In this document: positions 1 through 12,809 of the stretch, in pieces
Layout: every line of letters starts with the position of its first letter
Position numbering within the stretch: position 1 is the stretch's first letter
From: Leptolyngbya sp. Cla-17
GTDB taxonomy: Bacteria; Cyanobacteriota; Cyanobacteriia; Leptolyngbyales; Leptolyngbyaceae
Assembly: GCF_016807185.1 (NCBI RefSeq)
Contig: NZ_JAEVYN010000003.1
Span: forward strand, 1-64,000
Direction of reading: 5' to 3'
Length of the DNA: 64,000 bases
Translations under genes and position numbers: made by a program
Notes under the pieces: generated by a model
Databases searched by the model: none
The model's input: the letters and a program-made list of their open reading frames with translations, nothing else
What the model was told of the DNA's origin: nothing

Positions 1-1180
1 GGGCGCGCTGTCCTCGGTCAAGTGTGCGTGAGTTCTAGCGCAAGACTATATGCAGGCGTTAGGTGTGCCAACATCGCGCTCTTTGACACTGTATGTTTCT
101 AAATCTGAGGACCGTTACCGGCCTGGTATTCTCAAGACCCTACTCTATTGACCCTGATGTTTTGGTGGACAATCCTGTGGCCATTTCAATCGCGTTGCAC
201 CCTCCTTTTTGCGCGTTGGTCAGCTAGAGTTATTGCCGCCGCACTCGCAGCAATGCTCATCCAAAAGCATTAGAAGAGTTGAGCATGATAGTGTCGCACT
301 TAATTGAGCGAGAGTACAAAAGCGACATTAATCAAAGCCTGGTTTTGCCGGTCAATTAGTTGAATTGGCTAGCTATTTCGCCAGCGTCTCACTTCACTGG
401 TGGCTAATTGGCTACGTGTTGGTTATTGCCAGGGTAATTTTAACAGTGACAACTGCGCTGCTGGAGGCTTTACCTAGACTATGGACCCTTTGGATTTTGT
501 GAAAATTTGACCCTTGGTTTCAACCTTGGACTGGTGGCGGCGAGCACTTTTCATTCTTCAATCAGCCCATTGCAGCAGAAGCAAATTATTACATGTTTTG
601 GAAAGCAGTGAGACTGCTACTTACAGAAGATGCTGAAGCGTTAGAACAGTTCGACCAAGTAGGCCGCGGCTTTTCAGAAGCCATGCAAAAACAAATCCAA
701 AAAATGTGGGCGGACAAACTTGGCTTGACTGAATATCACCCAAAGCTATTTGAAAAATTTAATGCAGTTAATGACTGACTCAGAGGTAGATACACCATTT
801 TCTTCCGCGAGTTATCCCATATACCAGATGATATCTCAGCATTGAAAAAAAAGCTTCTACGTTAAAACTTCACCACAAACTCGATGAACAATGGCAATCT
901 TGGCTAAAAAGCTGGCGCGACCTCGTCATTAACGACGGCAATTTGGCTGAGATATCAACAAAGATGAAACAGACGAACCCAAAATACACATGGCGAGAGT
1001 GGTTGATTGCCCCTGCCTACAACAAGCCATGCAGGGTGACTATACTTTAGTTAAAGAGTTGCAAGAAGCTTAGCTATCCATATGATGAGCAATCACAAGA
1101 CGTAGAAGATAAATACTATCGTCTAAGACCTAAGGCGTTTTTTAACACGGGTGGGTGTCGCACTATAGCTTTCATCTTGA
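1..1180 (+). pseudogene. Mirrored SelO C-terminal part (error-laden)
   Basis: Reverse complement of 35457-36650 with many single-base deletions; only short frames (for example 593-778) stay open. The window begins inside the gene. Likely an unpolished second reading of the same DNA. Confidence 0.85.
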
Positions 1181-1346
1181 ATAGCTGCGTGACAAGCAAC
1201 TATTCAAGATGAACAGCTTTGTTCTGAGCAAACTGCTGAAAGCCAGGTTTGCAATGAGTTTGAGTCCGATATGATAAAAAATTTCACGTATCGCGGCTCA
1301 ACCCTAATAGCAATGCATAATTTGAATTAGAAGTCGAAGCGTCTAT

Positions 1347-1575
1347 TGCTCATTCCCTGGTATAGCCTGGCTTTTTGTAGAGCTTCTCTGGTTGTTCAAG
1401 ATTTCTGGTTTATAGACTGTCTCTACCCAATCCTCTGGGTGATTTCTTCGATCGCGACCGAAATCGAGTCTTCGCTGCTTTCGAGAATTGACATAGCATC
1501 TTTCACAATTTGCTCGACAAACCGAACCTTTGCTGTTCCGACCTCGGGATAAAGCTTGATGCTGATATGAGGCAT
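1347..1575 (-). pseudogene. Mirrored tautomerase gene (frameshifted)
   Basis: Copy of 35053-35286. The start is intact, but indels shift the frame downstream and the 3' end differs by several bases. Confidence 0.75.
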
Positions 1576-1721
1576 TGTTTTTCTCCTTCAGTGCTTTGCT
1601 GAACAAAGTTTAAAGCCATTGGCGCGGAGGTCATTCTCATGACCAGGGACGAGCCGACAATTACTGGTAAGAATTCGATCCACTGCCTGGATTTAGTTAA
1701 CGTTTATTGGTAGGTATCGTT

Positions 1722-2637
1722 TCAGCGATTAATATGTTGCATGAAGGATAGCAGGTGATTTGCAACGACTTGGGGTTGATCGAAGTGGGGCACATGTCCC
1801 GCTGCCTCAATCCAAATGAGTTGACTGCCTGAGATCGCTCGCTGCACCGAGTCGCATCAGCGGTTCCTAACACATCATCCGCTTTGCCCCACAGAATCAG
1901 CGTGGGATGGGTGACTTGAGCAATTCGATCGCTTAAATCCGAATACCCGCCACTTCTGGTAAAAGAGGCGATCGCCTCCTTCCACCAGGCATCTCTGATG
2001 GAGGAATGAGCAACGCAAAGCATCAATCAGCATCGGATTGACCATCGGTAAAACTGAAGCCGCCGCCAGGGCAGCCCGCTTACGGAAATAGAGCCAGTCC
2101 GCACCCAGGTCAATGAGTCCCTGTGGCAGAAATTGTCCGATTGGAAAGCTGCCAGAAAGCCAACGCTATCAATCAAAGCAAGGGATCGCACCCAGTTAGG
2201 ATGGTGCAAAGCGAAATCGATCGCCACTGCCCCTCCTAAAGAAGCACCCACAAGAATAATCGGTTCACCAATCCAAGTTTCTACAATGCTCAGAAGATGT
2301 TGCCGGATTGACCTGGATTAACTGAGATCGAGGTAGGGTGCTCGGTGAACCCTGACCCGAGAGGTCGATCGCCCACACGTCTCCGCTCCCTGCCAACAAC
2401 GGGAGCAACCGCCGAAATTCTAACAGGGAACTGTCGAACCATGCAACAGCAGAATTGGAGGAGTATCCGGGAAACAAGAAGATGACTGGGGAGCGAAATG
2501 AACATAAGCCGTCGAGAGCGCCGTTAGCCCTGCTGAAATGGCACCTCGACGATACGACGCTGAATGGTTTGCAGAAGGGTAATCGCCCCTGTATCTTGAA
2601 TCTCGGCAACAGAGGATGGCAGAAAATGGGCAAACAT
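1722..2637 (-). pseudogene. Mirrored alpha/beta hydrolase (frameshifted)
   Basis: Copy of 33981-34904 broken into at least three frames by deletions and substitutions. Confidence 0.85.
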
Positions 2638-2692
2638 TAGTCTCAACTAGATTGAGTAAGTTGGTATGCCAAGTTCCAATTTGGAACCGGAC

Positions 2693-4011
2693 GGGATTGT
2701 AAATTAGATTGTGTCAAAGGTCAGAAGTTGAGATCTAATGAACTACTGAACTTGAGACAAAATCATGATGACCTTTCAACCCGAACTACTTGACCAACTG
2801 CTTCAAGGCTATGAAAAACCAGAAGATTTACTGGGGGATGGTGGCATCCTCAAACAATTGACTCAAGCCTTAGTGGAACGCTGCTGGAGGCAGAAATGCA
2901 AACCCACATCGAAGCACATCGGACTCAGCCTGAAGCTTTAAAGCCAAACAATCGTCGCAATGGGCATAGCAGAAGACGATTAAAGGTGAGTTTGGCGAAG
3001 CCGAGATTGCGATTCCACGTGACCGAGCAGGGGAGTTCGAACCCATCATCGTCCAGAAAAGGCAGACTCGCTTTGACGGGTTGATGACAAGATTCTGTCG
3101 CTGTATGCGCGGGGGATGAGTACTCGTGACATTACAGCTCAACTGCAAGACCTGTATGGGGTAGAAGTATCGGCTGGTTTGATTTCCAACGTGACTGAAG
3201 CCGTGGAAGAGGAGCGCAAAGTCTGGCAGAATCGTGGGCTGGAGCGGGTTTACCCAATTGTCTACTTTGATGCCATTGTGGTCAAAGTCAGGCAGGATGG
3301 ACGGGTGATCAACAAAGCGGTTCATTTAGCTCTGGCAGTGAATCTGTCAGGCACAAAGGAACTGCTGGGCATGTGGATGACCCAAAACGAGTCATCTAAG
3401 TTCTGGCTCCAGGTGCTGACGGAATTACAGAATCGAGGACTCAAGGATATTTTCGTTGCTTGCTGTGATGGACTCACTGGCTTTCCAGATGCCATTGAAG
3501 CGGTATTTCCCAGAACAACGGTGCAGTTGTGCATCGTCCATATGGTGCGTAATTCCTTGAGCTATGTGTCCTACAAAGACCGTAAAGCTGTAGCAGCCGA
3601 TTTGCGTCTGGTTTATACGGCCAGCACCGAAGCTTTGGCGGAGCAATACTTGGTGGAGTTGGCTGAGCAATGGGACAAGCAGTATCCCACTATCAGTAAG
3701 TCCTGGATGAACCACTGGCAAAGGATTACTCCCTTCTTTGCCTTCCCGAATGAAATTCGGAAAGCCATCTACACGACCAATGCCATTGAGTCGGTCAATA
3801 TGACCCTGCGAAAGGTGTTGAAGAATCACAGAGCGTTTCCGACCGATGAGTCTGCACTTAAAGTGGTTTACTTAGCAATTCAGAACATCTCCAAAAAATG
3901 GACGATGCCGATTAAAGATTGGAAGCCTGCCTTAAATCGGTTTGCCATCGCCTACGACGATCGCTTTCCACTGTGACCTTCTATCCTTGACACAATCTAT
4001 TTGACATACCC
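2693..4011 (+). mobile_element. Mirrored IS256-family element
   Basis: Copy of 32604-33925, three bases shorter, with its 8-bp target duplication AACCGGAC at 2685-2692 and 4012-4019. Confidence 0.85.
2765..3976 (+). pseudogene. Mirrored IS256 transposase (frameshifted)
   Basis: Copy of 32639-33853. Base losses between 2880 and 3085 break the N-terminal part; from 3116 the frame is intact. Confidence 0.85.
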
Positions 4012-4035
4012 AACCGGACTGCTATCTTATGCAAT

Positions 4036-4533
4036 CTACAAGTTTTCATCCTCCCCGATTGCCTTCAAGTACGCCTCGGCTGCTGCTTGCTTGAAGACAC
4101 CCTTGGTGTACCGCTGAAACACTCGATCTCTCTTGATCCCCATCAATTCCTTACCAAACAAGGGATCAACGCCTCGTCGGATCACTTCCGTTCCAAAGGT
4201 ATGCCGGAACCGATGCGGGTTGAGATCTTCCACTCCAGCGATCGCCCCCAATTTCTTCACCATCCGGTGCAACCCTTTGTACCCTAACCTCTGTCCTGCA
4301 CTCTTTGGGTCCTGCGCCAAAAACATCGGACTCTCTGGCAACGGTTCAAACATTCCACCCTGCTGCCGCCGCCACTCCAGGTAAGTCTCCAGATGAGATC
4401 GTGCCTCTCGACTCAGCGGCACCTCCGACACATTCTGCCCCTTCGAGCGATGCACCTTCAAAATCTTGCCGTTCCAATGCTCCACATTCAGAGCAGACGC
4501 TTCCGAAGCCCGCAGCCCATGACTGATCACTGC
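4036..4533 (-). pseudogene. Mirrored tyrosine-recombinase fragment
   Basis: Same 164-residue C-terminal half as 32082-32579, unchanged. Confidence 0.8.
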
Positions 4534-4539
4534 GGTTAT

Positions 4540-4919
4540 CGAAAGATGTGGGTGTATCTCTCTTTAACCTGGTCTGAGGCTCTGGCTCGTGATGCTCAAA
4601 CCTGGACAAACCATCTGGCAGCAATGGGTGGCAACACACTAATGCATGATGAAGGCGAGAATCTCTGGCTGGCACCGCTGGAGCTTTCAGCAGCAATGAC
4701 ATGGTGAACTCTTGGGGAGCGGAGAAAAAGCAGTTTCGTCAGGGTATTTTTCCGAACGTCAGCAAAACTGGCGATTGGAATGATGTTGGACACTACACTC
4801 AGATGATTTGGGGTGCGACGACTCAAGTCGGTTGTGCTAAAACCACCACAGGCGGCAATGACATTTTGGTTTGCCGCTACAGTCCCTCCCGGTAATTTGA
4901 GGGACAGCCTGTTTTTTAA
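4540..4919 (+). pseudogene. Mirrored truncated CAP gene
   Basis: Copy of 31695-32075 with indels that split the frame near 4670 and 4890. Confidence 0.75.
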
Positions 4920-4928
4920 AACTGCCAC

Positions 4929-5256
4929 ATGGCTCATCTGCCCCTTGATTTAGACTGCAACGTGCCGCAATGGCAATGTTCCGCACCGCTGGACGCAGAC
5001 ATTGCGGCTCACATTCGCCGCGCCATGATGTTGCAGGGCTTCAAATGGGATACGCAAGTGGGCGATGTCAACACCCTGGCTCCTTTTGCCCTGATCTTGC
5101 CCAGCTCAGACTTGGCGACAACTTGCTCAATTGGCGGAGTGTCTGACCCAGGAAACACTTCAGGCGGAGGCTGAACTGCAAGAGCGTCCTGATCTGTGGC
5201 AAGAATTGGGACTGCCGCGATCACTCCGACAAGCCATGTCCCAACACACACCCTGA
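4929..5256 (+). pseudogene. Mirrored 108-codon gene (frameshifted)
   Basis: Copy of 31359-31685; a base change near 5102 (CCCAGCTC) breaks the frame after ...FALILP. Confidence 0.75.
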
Positions 5257-5280
5257 ACACCTGCCGCTGACCGAAATCAA

Positions 5281-5791
5281 TTTTGGCTATGCCAAGTGTC
5301 CACGTAACGGGTTTTTCGTTCCCACTGCATCTCAGACCCCACCGACAAACTGAAGCCGGAAAAAGCTGGCACACGTTGGAGGTGTCTCAAATCGACGGTG
5401 CAGCAGTGGGAGAATGGCAAAAATGTCTCCAGTTTGGAGAATCTGGAGAAGATTGCTCGAATTAGGGATGGTGGTGGAGGATTTTGTTGCTTACCTGTAT
5501 GGGTGCACAGGTGGGTTGACGAGGTAAGGACATTCTTGATCGGGTAGAAGTAATGCCATCGCGGGATTTTGCCCAGATGTTGCGAGTGATGGCGGATCGG
5601 ATGGCTACGGCAAAGGATGCGCCGCCGATAGTGGAGCGTAAGGGAAGGCTTCGGACTAACGCTCAGCCCAAGGGAAGGGCGAGGGGGAAGGCTTAGCTCA
5701 AGGTGATCGGGTGCCGCTGGAGTTGCTGGAGCAAGTTGAAATGGATGAGGTAACGGAGGGTACGGATGAAGAGATGAAGGGTGAAGTCTGA
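5281..5791 (+). pseudogene. Mirrored XRE-like gene
   Basis: Copy of 30825-31333 with different homopolymer lengths, useful for restoring the true frame. Confidence 0.65.
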
Positions 5792-5866
5792 AGAATGAGG
5801 CTGAAGGAAAACTGGAGCTTGCAGGGTTGAGATAGGGAACTCTTAACTCAATCAATAGGTTCAAGT

Positions 5867-6490
5867 ATGAGATACCAATCCAGGCAAAGAAGGTCTTCGA
5901 CATCGGTTTGCAGTCAGAGCAAAACAAGTTCTCTTGCTGGATTGTTGATTGCTGGAGTTAGCCTGCTTTCTGCGAAAGATGCTTTTTACTTTGATAACGG
6001 GTCGGGTGGGGCGGGTTGGAAGATTGGTAAACCAAAAGTATCGCTGCTCAACGCTCACGGCGGTCGATCGCTCCAGAAGTTCGGCAGTTGGCGTTGGCGC
6101 TGGTGAACCGAGATCGTCAACTCAATGGCTTGTTGCCGCTAGTGGAAGATCCGCTGCTCTCTCAATCGTCTCAGCAGCACAGCCAAGATATGATGAGCCG
6201 CAATTATTACGCTCATGTCACTCCAGAGGGGAGAACCCCAACGGAATCGCTTCACCCAAGTAGGCGGACGCGGTGGGGTGGGAGAAAACATCATGCAGCA
6301 GACAGCGGAACAGGAATTAGCTTGAGCTATGGGCTGATTGAAGCATTTCAGAAAAGCTGGATGTATAGCACAGGACATCGCCAAAACTTGTTAAAGCCGG
6401 ACTACAAACGTTTTTGGTTATGGGATTGTGGTTGACCCGATGAGGGGACGAGCTTATGCGGTGCAAAACTTTGCTGGAGCAGAACAGTAA
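5867..6490 (+). pseudogene. Mirrored CAP/SCP gene
   Basis: Copy of 30128-30750. It has lost bases near 5910, 6070 and 6300 but keeps the base missing from the right arm near 30294. Confidence 0.75.
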
Positions 6491-6508
6491 TAACACTTGC
6501 GTCAGGGA

Positions 6509-6881
6509 CTAGCGATTCTCGGTGTCGATCCACCAGCGTTGAAGTTTAGGCTTTTGACCGGGTTGATTATTGACGGTGACAACTGCTAGCTTTTGCCCGT
6601 TGGCGTTGGTGAAGCTGAAGCGACAAAAGCCCATACCTGTACCAGAGCAGGTTTCGACTTCGTTGTAGCCAAGTTTGTCGATGAGGTAGTTCATTGCGCC
6701 GAAGCGATCTCGATTGGGGGAATGTACTACACTTGCCATCCGCTGTTGAGCAAGGTCTTTCGTGCCTGAGCGTAGGGCATACCTTGTTTAAGGGTTTTGG
6801 GGAGGGTCTGAGCTATGGCGATCGTGGCACAAGGAGTGTTGCGATCGTGGTTGCAGTGATTGTGGCAAGCAGTTTGTTCAT
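6509..6881 (-). pseudogene. Mirrored small secreted protein gene
   Basis: Copy of 29736-30109 with the same internal frameshift plus extra changes in the signal-peptide region. Confidence 0.65.
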
Positions 6882-7171
6882 AAGCACAACTTTATTTCTC
6901 CATGCAGTTCGCTAGATTTTTAGATTTACTGGATTTGTACGGAGCCAAATTAGATGACATCAAGACAAATTCGTGTCGCTGCAAACTCCCGCTATTGTAG
7001 GTTTGCAGATGATCGGTTGCTGAACAATCAATCATCTGGTCATCAGGCTTACCAAGTTGGCTCCAGACGGAAGGTTCATCAGGTCTAGCTTTACTGCTTC
7101 AACGACACTAATGCGTCTCTACGACAAATTAAAAAGTCACTGTACACCTTAAAAGCATGGCAGCGAAGCGA

Positions 7172-7873
7172 TTAGAACGAGTTCGTTGGCTGCACAAAGC
7201 GAGCGTTAGCGCGAACCAAGCAGTTATCGGCGGTGCGCAGCCAGGGAGCACCGTTAGAGGTGGTCATGGCCAGCCCGGAGCGATCACGAAATGCAGTGAT
7301 CGGATCGCCCGCGTTGTAGGTGCGGCGAATGGACCCATTGGGTGTGGCGCGACAGTTGAGAAAGCCATCAGCCGACACGACTCTCCACCCGCGCCAAGTG
7401 CTAGATTGAGTGCCACCATTCCACTGATCGACGCTTACAGGTGTAAAGTCTCCACGCCCATCGGGACGGGGCAAGGCAGCCACTAAATTGAGCGTGACAG
7501 TCTGACCGATGACAGGACAAGCCTTGCCGCCTGTAACGTTCCAAGTGACTGAGAATCTTTGCCCAGGGCGATTGTCAGTCATGTCGATCGTGCCTGTACA
7601 AACCTGTTCAGCTCCGGGACCCGTACGAGAATCTCGAAACGTGCCTCGATAGCGTGAGACACCACTCTCAGGCACCGGAACACCAGACACATTCGCTGAG
7701 CCAATCCAATCTTTGCCTTGAATGCGGCTCACGTATTCCACGCTCGGTTTCGAGCGACTTGAATCAAGCACGAAGCGAGTTTGTCCAGTTGTCGTAGTGT
7801 AAACAGCAGCTGAGGCGGCAGCCGGAAAGGCAAATGATAGTGCGCTGAGCGCCAGAAGATAACGGTATTGCAT
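7172..7873 (-). CDS. Mirrored secreted protein, intact 233-residue form
   Basis: Here the frame is continuous (WIGSANVSGVPVPESGVSRY), unlike the right-arm copy at 28743. This is the better model of the gene: signal peptide, beta-rich body and SH3-like C-terminus. Confidence 0.75.
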   Translation of the reverse strand: MQYRYLLALSALSFAFPAAASAAVYTTTTGQTRFVLDSSRSKPSVEYVSRIQGKDWIGSANVSGVPVPESGVSRYRGTFRDSRTGPGAEQVCTGTIDMTDNRPGQRFSVTWNVTGGKACPVIGQTVTLNLVAALPRPDGRGDFTPVSVDQWNGGTQSSTWRGWRVVSADGFLNCRATPNGSIRRTYNAGDPITAFRDRSGLAMTTSNGAPWLRTADNCLVRANARFVQPTNSF

Positions 7874-8047
7874 GGTTCAGTCCTGTAGCTTTGTCTTTTC
7901 AAAGTTCATTACTTCTAGAAAGACTACGCTTGTGTTGCGTGTTGCTACGGAAACAGTCGATAACTTTCTTCGCTGCTCGACCGAAGGGGGCACCTCAGAA
8001 TTCGGAAAAATTTGTCCACTTAGGCGTTTCTGTAGCTTTGAGACCCA

Positions 8048-8439
8048 GTGTTACCGCGTGCGACCTTCCGGTTTACGCACATCCACGGCATTCGGTGGCA
8101 GGATGTTGCAGATCAACCCGCCTTCGGTGACCTGTGGATTTTTATCCAGCCCTTCATGCAGGATGCTGCTTTTCTAGCCGCCCATAACGCCTCTTTTGAC
8201 CGGGGCGTGCTCTATGCGTGCTGTGACCTTTACGGCATTGCTCGACCGCCACAGCCTTTTTTGTGTACGGTGCAACTGGCTTGCAAAACCTGGAATTTAC
8301 GTCCGACCAAACTGCCAATGTTTGTGAATACCTGGGCATCGAGCTAGAGCACCATCAAGCGTTGTCTGATGCAGAAGCCTGTGCTCGCGTTGCTCTGGCA
8401 GCTCACCAGTCCCAAGCAGCTTGCCAGAATCGGTGTTGA
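8048..8439 (+). pseudogene. Mirrored exonuclease fragment
   Basis: Copy of 28176-28568 with one base change that shifts the frame near 8320; also lacks the Exo I motif. Confidence 0.65.
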
Positions 8440-8753
8440 ACCAATCAAACGTCAGCGCCTACATGGGCTTAGAGATCGCCCCCCTGATGCCAGTGGAACC
8501 TGACCCTTGTCACCGTAACAGGGATTGCTTGCCTGATCTCAAGACCAGCCCGTAGGGTGAGAATAGTCCTGTTTGCCTGCCATTCATAATGCCCATTGAG
8601 GTCACCCTGGAGCGACGGCAACTGCAATTGACCTGTATCGAGGGGGCACTGGCGAAAGGTGCCACCAGCCGAACACGCTTTACGCCGACAGTTTGAAAGC
8701 GCGATCGCTGCATTGCCTTTAATTGCAATCAAGCCCCCCCCTCTCCCTCATCC

Positions 8754-10723
8754 TCACATTGAGATAATTTGATTAATTGGATTGTTGTGCCTGACGTTGT
8801 GACGTTGCCCCAGCCCATGCCTTTGATGATGGCTTTCAATTTTCTGGTCTACGGTGGCTAGAGCTTGTTGTACGCGACCTTGAGAAGCGGAATAGTCATT
8901 GCCTCTAAGGAGGGCCAAAAGCGCTGGAACCCCAATAAACCACTTGTCGTTAAACGCTCTAACTGGATCATCATTCCAGGCAATAATCAGAGAAATCGCC
9001 TCATCAATCTTTTCCAAAGCCGACGCCTGATCGCGAATTCTTCTTTGCGGCGTATGACCTGCAATAGTTGGTTGAACTCGTGATGGCACTGGCACCACAG
9101 GTGTAGGTATCGGAGTAACCGGAGCCGAACCCGTAAACAGTTGTTTTAACTGCTGAAACTGAATCAACTCCGCCTGCAGCCGTTCATTTTCAGTTTTCAA
9201 CGCCTCCAACTCTTCCAACTCCTCCAACGGTCGAATCGCCACCGATGCCATACTTTGAAGTTGCCCCTGGGCCTGGTCAAGTTTTGCCAAGAGCGCCTGA
9301 TTTTCAGCCCTCAACCGTTCTTACTTCAGCTGTAAACCATTGAAAGGTGCTGCCAAAGGATTCAACCGAAGTTGCTATCGTCGGAGTCGAATCGTCTCGC
9401 AGAAACCTAACAACCGCCTCCATTACATCCGCATTAGAGCCTTGAGCATTGAGTTTAATTGCCGCTAATTCTTTTGAGTTGATGCATTAAATCAGTAGGC
9501 ACACTCGCGCGAGGTTTACGGGATGGATTTCAGCATCCGGAAGAGCGATCGCCATTGTTTCATTCTCCATTACTTCAACTGGCTCAATATCTGCCAGTTC
9601 AACGGGTTCAAGCTCCAATTCGACCGTAGTCGGTAACGCTCCAACGCGTTCTAATAGAATCCCCTTTTCACCGAGTGGCTGCTGCTGGGCCCCGATCAAG
9701 AAATAATGAAAGTAGTGTTCCGTAGCCCCCGCATTCTTCCTTTTGCTAATTCAGACTCACCAATCACATGCCCTAGATGCTGTTGCAGGAACCGGTGAGT
9801 GCCTTGATTAGGAGGACAGAAGAAATGCGTGGCAATTTCAGCATACGCCCCCCTAAGATTGTGAGCCGTCACCGCCTTTTCGCCAGGTAGCACCGGCAGT
9901 ACCTCTGAGTCCTCGAAGCTGCTCTTGATATAATGCCTGACACTGGTATTGAGCCTGGAGTTAATGTCATCAGGAGACAACTCCGCCAACTCCTGAATTC
10001 TAGGATGGGCTCTAAACTTATAGATCGCCTTTAGAACCTTATCTGCATCAATCAAAGTAGCGATCAGGAAGGTTTGAGCCTTTTCAATGTCTTGAATTCC
10101 TTTTTTCAGTTGCCCACGAAACGAGATCGCGTAAGGATGATGGGTCGGTTTAAATTCGCCTTTAGCCACAATCTCACTGAATCGTCTCCCCGTCACCGCC
10201 AAAAGCCCTACTGCCCATTCATAGGGAGTTTCCCTTGTCAACAAATCCTTCGCCTTATTCAAGAACCTGTCTGCGCGAATCGGCTGTAAATCGTCCTGCT
10301 TTAGATTGTTCTTAATCGTCGTTTTTTGCTTAATTGCTGCTGTACCTCATTTGGATAAGTCAGGTGATAAAGCCCCCAGTGAGGGTAAACCTTGCCATAC
10401 AGACTAGGTGGCAACTCCAGCCTAGGCAATCGACCCTCATCTATAGCCCGAGCGATTGCCTTGCGATAGTCTGGTAAATATTGATTCGCGATCGAGGCAA
10501 CCGGGTAGCCTTCTTCGAGGAGGGCAATTTCAGCGGCACAGAGAGCTTTCGCTGCGTTTTCAGTCTTACAGTTGCCCAACCTATCGATAAAGTGGAGGAT
10601 CAATTCTCCACGTTCGTCTTTGGAGAGTTTAGTGCGATCGTTTGTAGCGATGCGATCGCGGAATCGAGCGATTAATTGTTCGCGGGTGGTGTCATGGGTA
10701 TAGGCAGTAGGGATAAAACTCAT
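8754..10723 (-). pseudogene. Mirrored telomere resolvase gene (frameshifted)
   Basis: Copy of 25891-27861 broken at about 10320, 9735, 9510 and 9320 by single-base indels. Its C-terminal reading ATVDQKIESHHQRHGLGQ may be the correct one. Confidence 0.85.
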
Positions 10724-10893
10724 CGTTTCACGTCCATGTTCATTAAATCCCTATCTATATCAGATATTCATACTATATCATTATCCTTATCGCTGTTGCA
10801 ATCGGTGTGAGGAGGGGGAGCAAGAACTAGTTCTTGCAATAAATTTATGGAACGAATTGGGCATTTTAAGGGGGTAGTTTTTCTGCATCTACT

Positions 10894-11274
10894 ATGAAAG
10901 GCGTTTTGCATAGAATCCAAGCAAGGCTTGCTTCGCTGCTTTCCAAAAGCGAACTGAAGCAACCCACAATTAGCAGTTATGGGCAAGCTGAGAGTGGTGT
11001 TGCTTTAGACGATATTCAACCGGTAATGGAATGGTTATTCCTTAGCCTTCTCAATGCAGGCTATCAAGGGCAATCTCACTTGTTCTGGTTGTCTCCTAGA
11101 GATGCTGTTGACTTGCATCAACATCTACGACAGTTACACCAGAAAGATGAGCCTATTTTTGGCTATCGCTGTGGAGATCGCGTTTCAACACCCCCGGAAG
11201 GCTTTTATTGGAGAATAATGGCAGAGCATCCCTCTTTGAAAATTTACCAGTTAGAAGTACAGCAAAATGGCTAA
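10894..11274 (+). CDS. Mirrored 126-codon unknown gene
   Basis: Identical in translation to 25341-25721. Confidence 0.6.
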   Translation: MKGVLHRIQARLASLLSKSELKQPTISSYGQAESGVALDDIQPVMEWLFLSLLNAGYQGQSHLFWLSPRDAVDLHQHLRQLHQKDEPIFGYRCGDRVSTPPEGFYWRIMAEHPSLKIYQLEVQQNG

Positions 11275-11416
11275 AAATGATTTTGTATCTACAATCGGGG
11301 TTGACTATACTACCCTTCTTGACCTGCTTCAAGCAGAAAACATGGATGAAGTTACAAAGAGGCAGGAAATAAAGAGCAACACTGGAACCTTTATTCCTAG
11401 TCAATTCAAGAGGTGA
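11267..11416 (+). CDS. Mirrored 49-codon unknown gene
   Basis: Identical to 25199-25348, including the ATGGCTAA overlap with the preceding gene. Confidence 0.5.
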   Translation: MAKNDFVSTIGVDYTTLLDLLQAENMDEVTKRQEIKSNTGTFIPSQFKR

Positions 11417-11442
11417 AACGGAGCTTTTACAGGTATTAAGCG

Positions 11443-11814
11443 ATGAGTAAGCAAAGCCCATTTCACAAGTTACCCGAATGCGATCGCTGTTTTCACAATA
11501 CCCATAACCCTCATCTTTTCTGTGCCGTTCATCCCTATGGAGTGCAAGAAAGTAGTGAACAGTGTGTAGATTTTGAACTAGATCCGAACTTATTAAATGG
11601 GGAATGGTGGGAGCCAGAAGAAGCCAGTTTTTATGGGAATGAGCTTGTCATTTCACCGGCGCAACGATGGAACCGAGCGCAAAAGCTAGAACTGTTGCTG
11701 TGGCATCCGCTTTTTACAGGTCTGTGCCCTGAGTGTCGCTATCCATTTCCTCCCGATTCAGCGCGTGTTCATTGGGATTGCCCTTCGTGTGAATGGAAAG
11801 ACGACAGTGTGTAG
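11443..11814 (+). CDS. Mirrored Cys-rich 123-codon gene
   Basis: Identical in translation to 24801-25172. Confidence 0.6.
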   Translation: MSKQSPFHKLPECDRCFHNTHNPHLFCAVHPYGVQESSEQCVDFELDPNLLNGEWWEPEEASFYGNELVISPAQRWNRAQKLELLLWHPLFTGLCPECRYPFPPDSARVHWDCPSCEWKDDSV

Positions 11815-11949
11815 ATTGCACTTCAGACAATTTTGTTTGGGTCTAACTTTCTGGTTTTAGCCTAAACCTCACCGGGTTGCAGTGGCTTTCCCTTGCCAGG
11901 ATTTCTTGCCTATATAGAAGTCTTTTAATCAGCAGAGTGATTGCTCAAC

Positions 11950-12540
11950 TTAATCGTCTAACCGCCGTGTTTGATTAAGATGAGGTCTGAATGTCCAGTT
12001 AATGCGTTCTGCTACTGATTGCTTAGTCTTGGGCAATTGATGAATGTGAGTGGATTGGCAACCGGGAAGCATGAGCAGTAGCGAACCATGTTCGAGAAAG
12101 AAATGCTGTAATTCCCCCTCATGCCCCTTACGGGGTTTAAGGCTAAACTTGCGGATAGCGCCCAATGAAATCGAAGCGATCGCGGGACTGGTGCCCAGGC
12201 TCTTTTCGTTATCCGAGTGCCAACCGATTGAGTGTTCACCGACGCGATAGCGATTGCCAGTGGTGATCGCAAAGTTGAAGCCAGATTCAGTTTCTATACG
12301 GTCTCGTAACTTGGCTAATGGGTCCGTCCAGGGCAGCGGTTCTAGAAGTACCGACGACGAATAGAAATAGCTGCATCCCTCATCGCCATAGATAGCTTCC
12401 AAACGAGGGACAGGGATAAACTTGCCAAACATCCGAATATCATTTTGCTGCCAACTCAGAGCTTGGCTGTGTTCGTAGAGAGCATCGGCTTCAGCTTGAG
12501 AGAGGAATTGAGGCAGGTAGTAGTAGGGTTCTTGGGTCAT
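11950..12540 (-). CDS. Mirrored AlkB-like dioxygenase
   Basis: Identical in translation to 24076-24666. Confidence 0.75.
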   Translation of the reverse strand: MTQEPYYYLPQFLSQAEADALYEHSQALSWQQNDIRMFGKFIPVPRLEAIYGDEGCSYFYSSSVLLEPLPWTDPLAKLRDRIETESGFNFAITTGNRYRVGEHSIGWHSDNEKSLGTSPAIASISLGAIRKFSLKPRKGHEGELQHFFLEHGSLLLMLPGCQSTHIHQLPKTKQSVAERINWTFRPHLNQTRRLDD

Positions 12541-12809
12541 AGCACCATCAGGGGGGTAGTGAATAGGCAAGGAATTGAAATAATTCGCGATCGCAGCAAG
12601 AGAAAACGTGTGACGTAGATTATTTCGATATAAGGTGCCCAAAGTCCAAGGAGATCATTCCTATTTCAAGTTATTTGCTACAGCGAAAGGATTGTAGCCA
12701 GAGAAGCTAACCGAGTCCTCATCGAAGAACCCCGCGATTGCCTTTCTGATTCCCTCTTTTTCCAAGCTTTAATAGTACAATTGCTTCAACGGCTCGGAAC
12801 AATTTACCC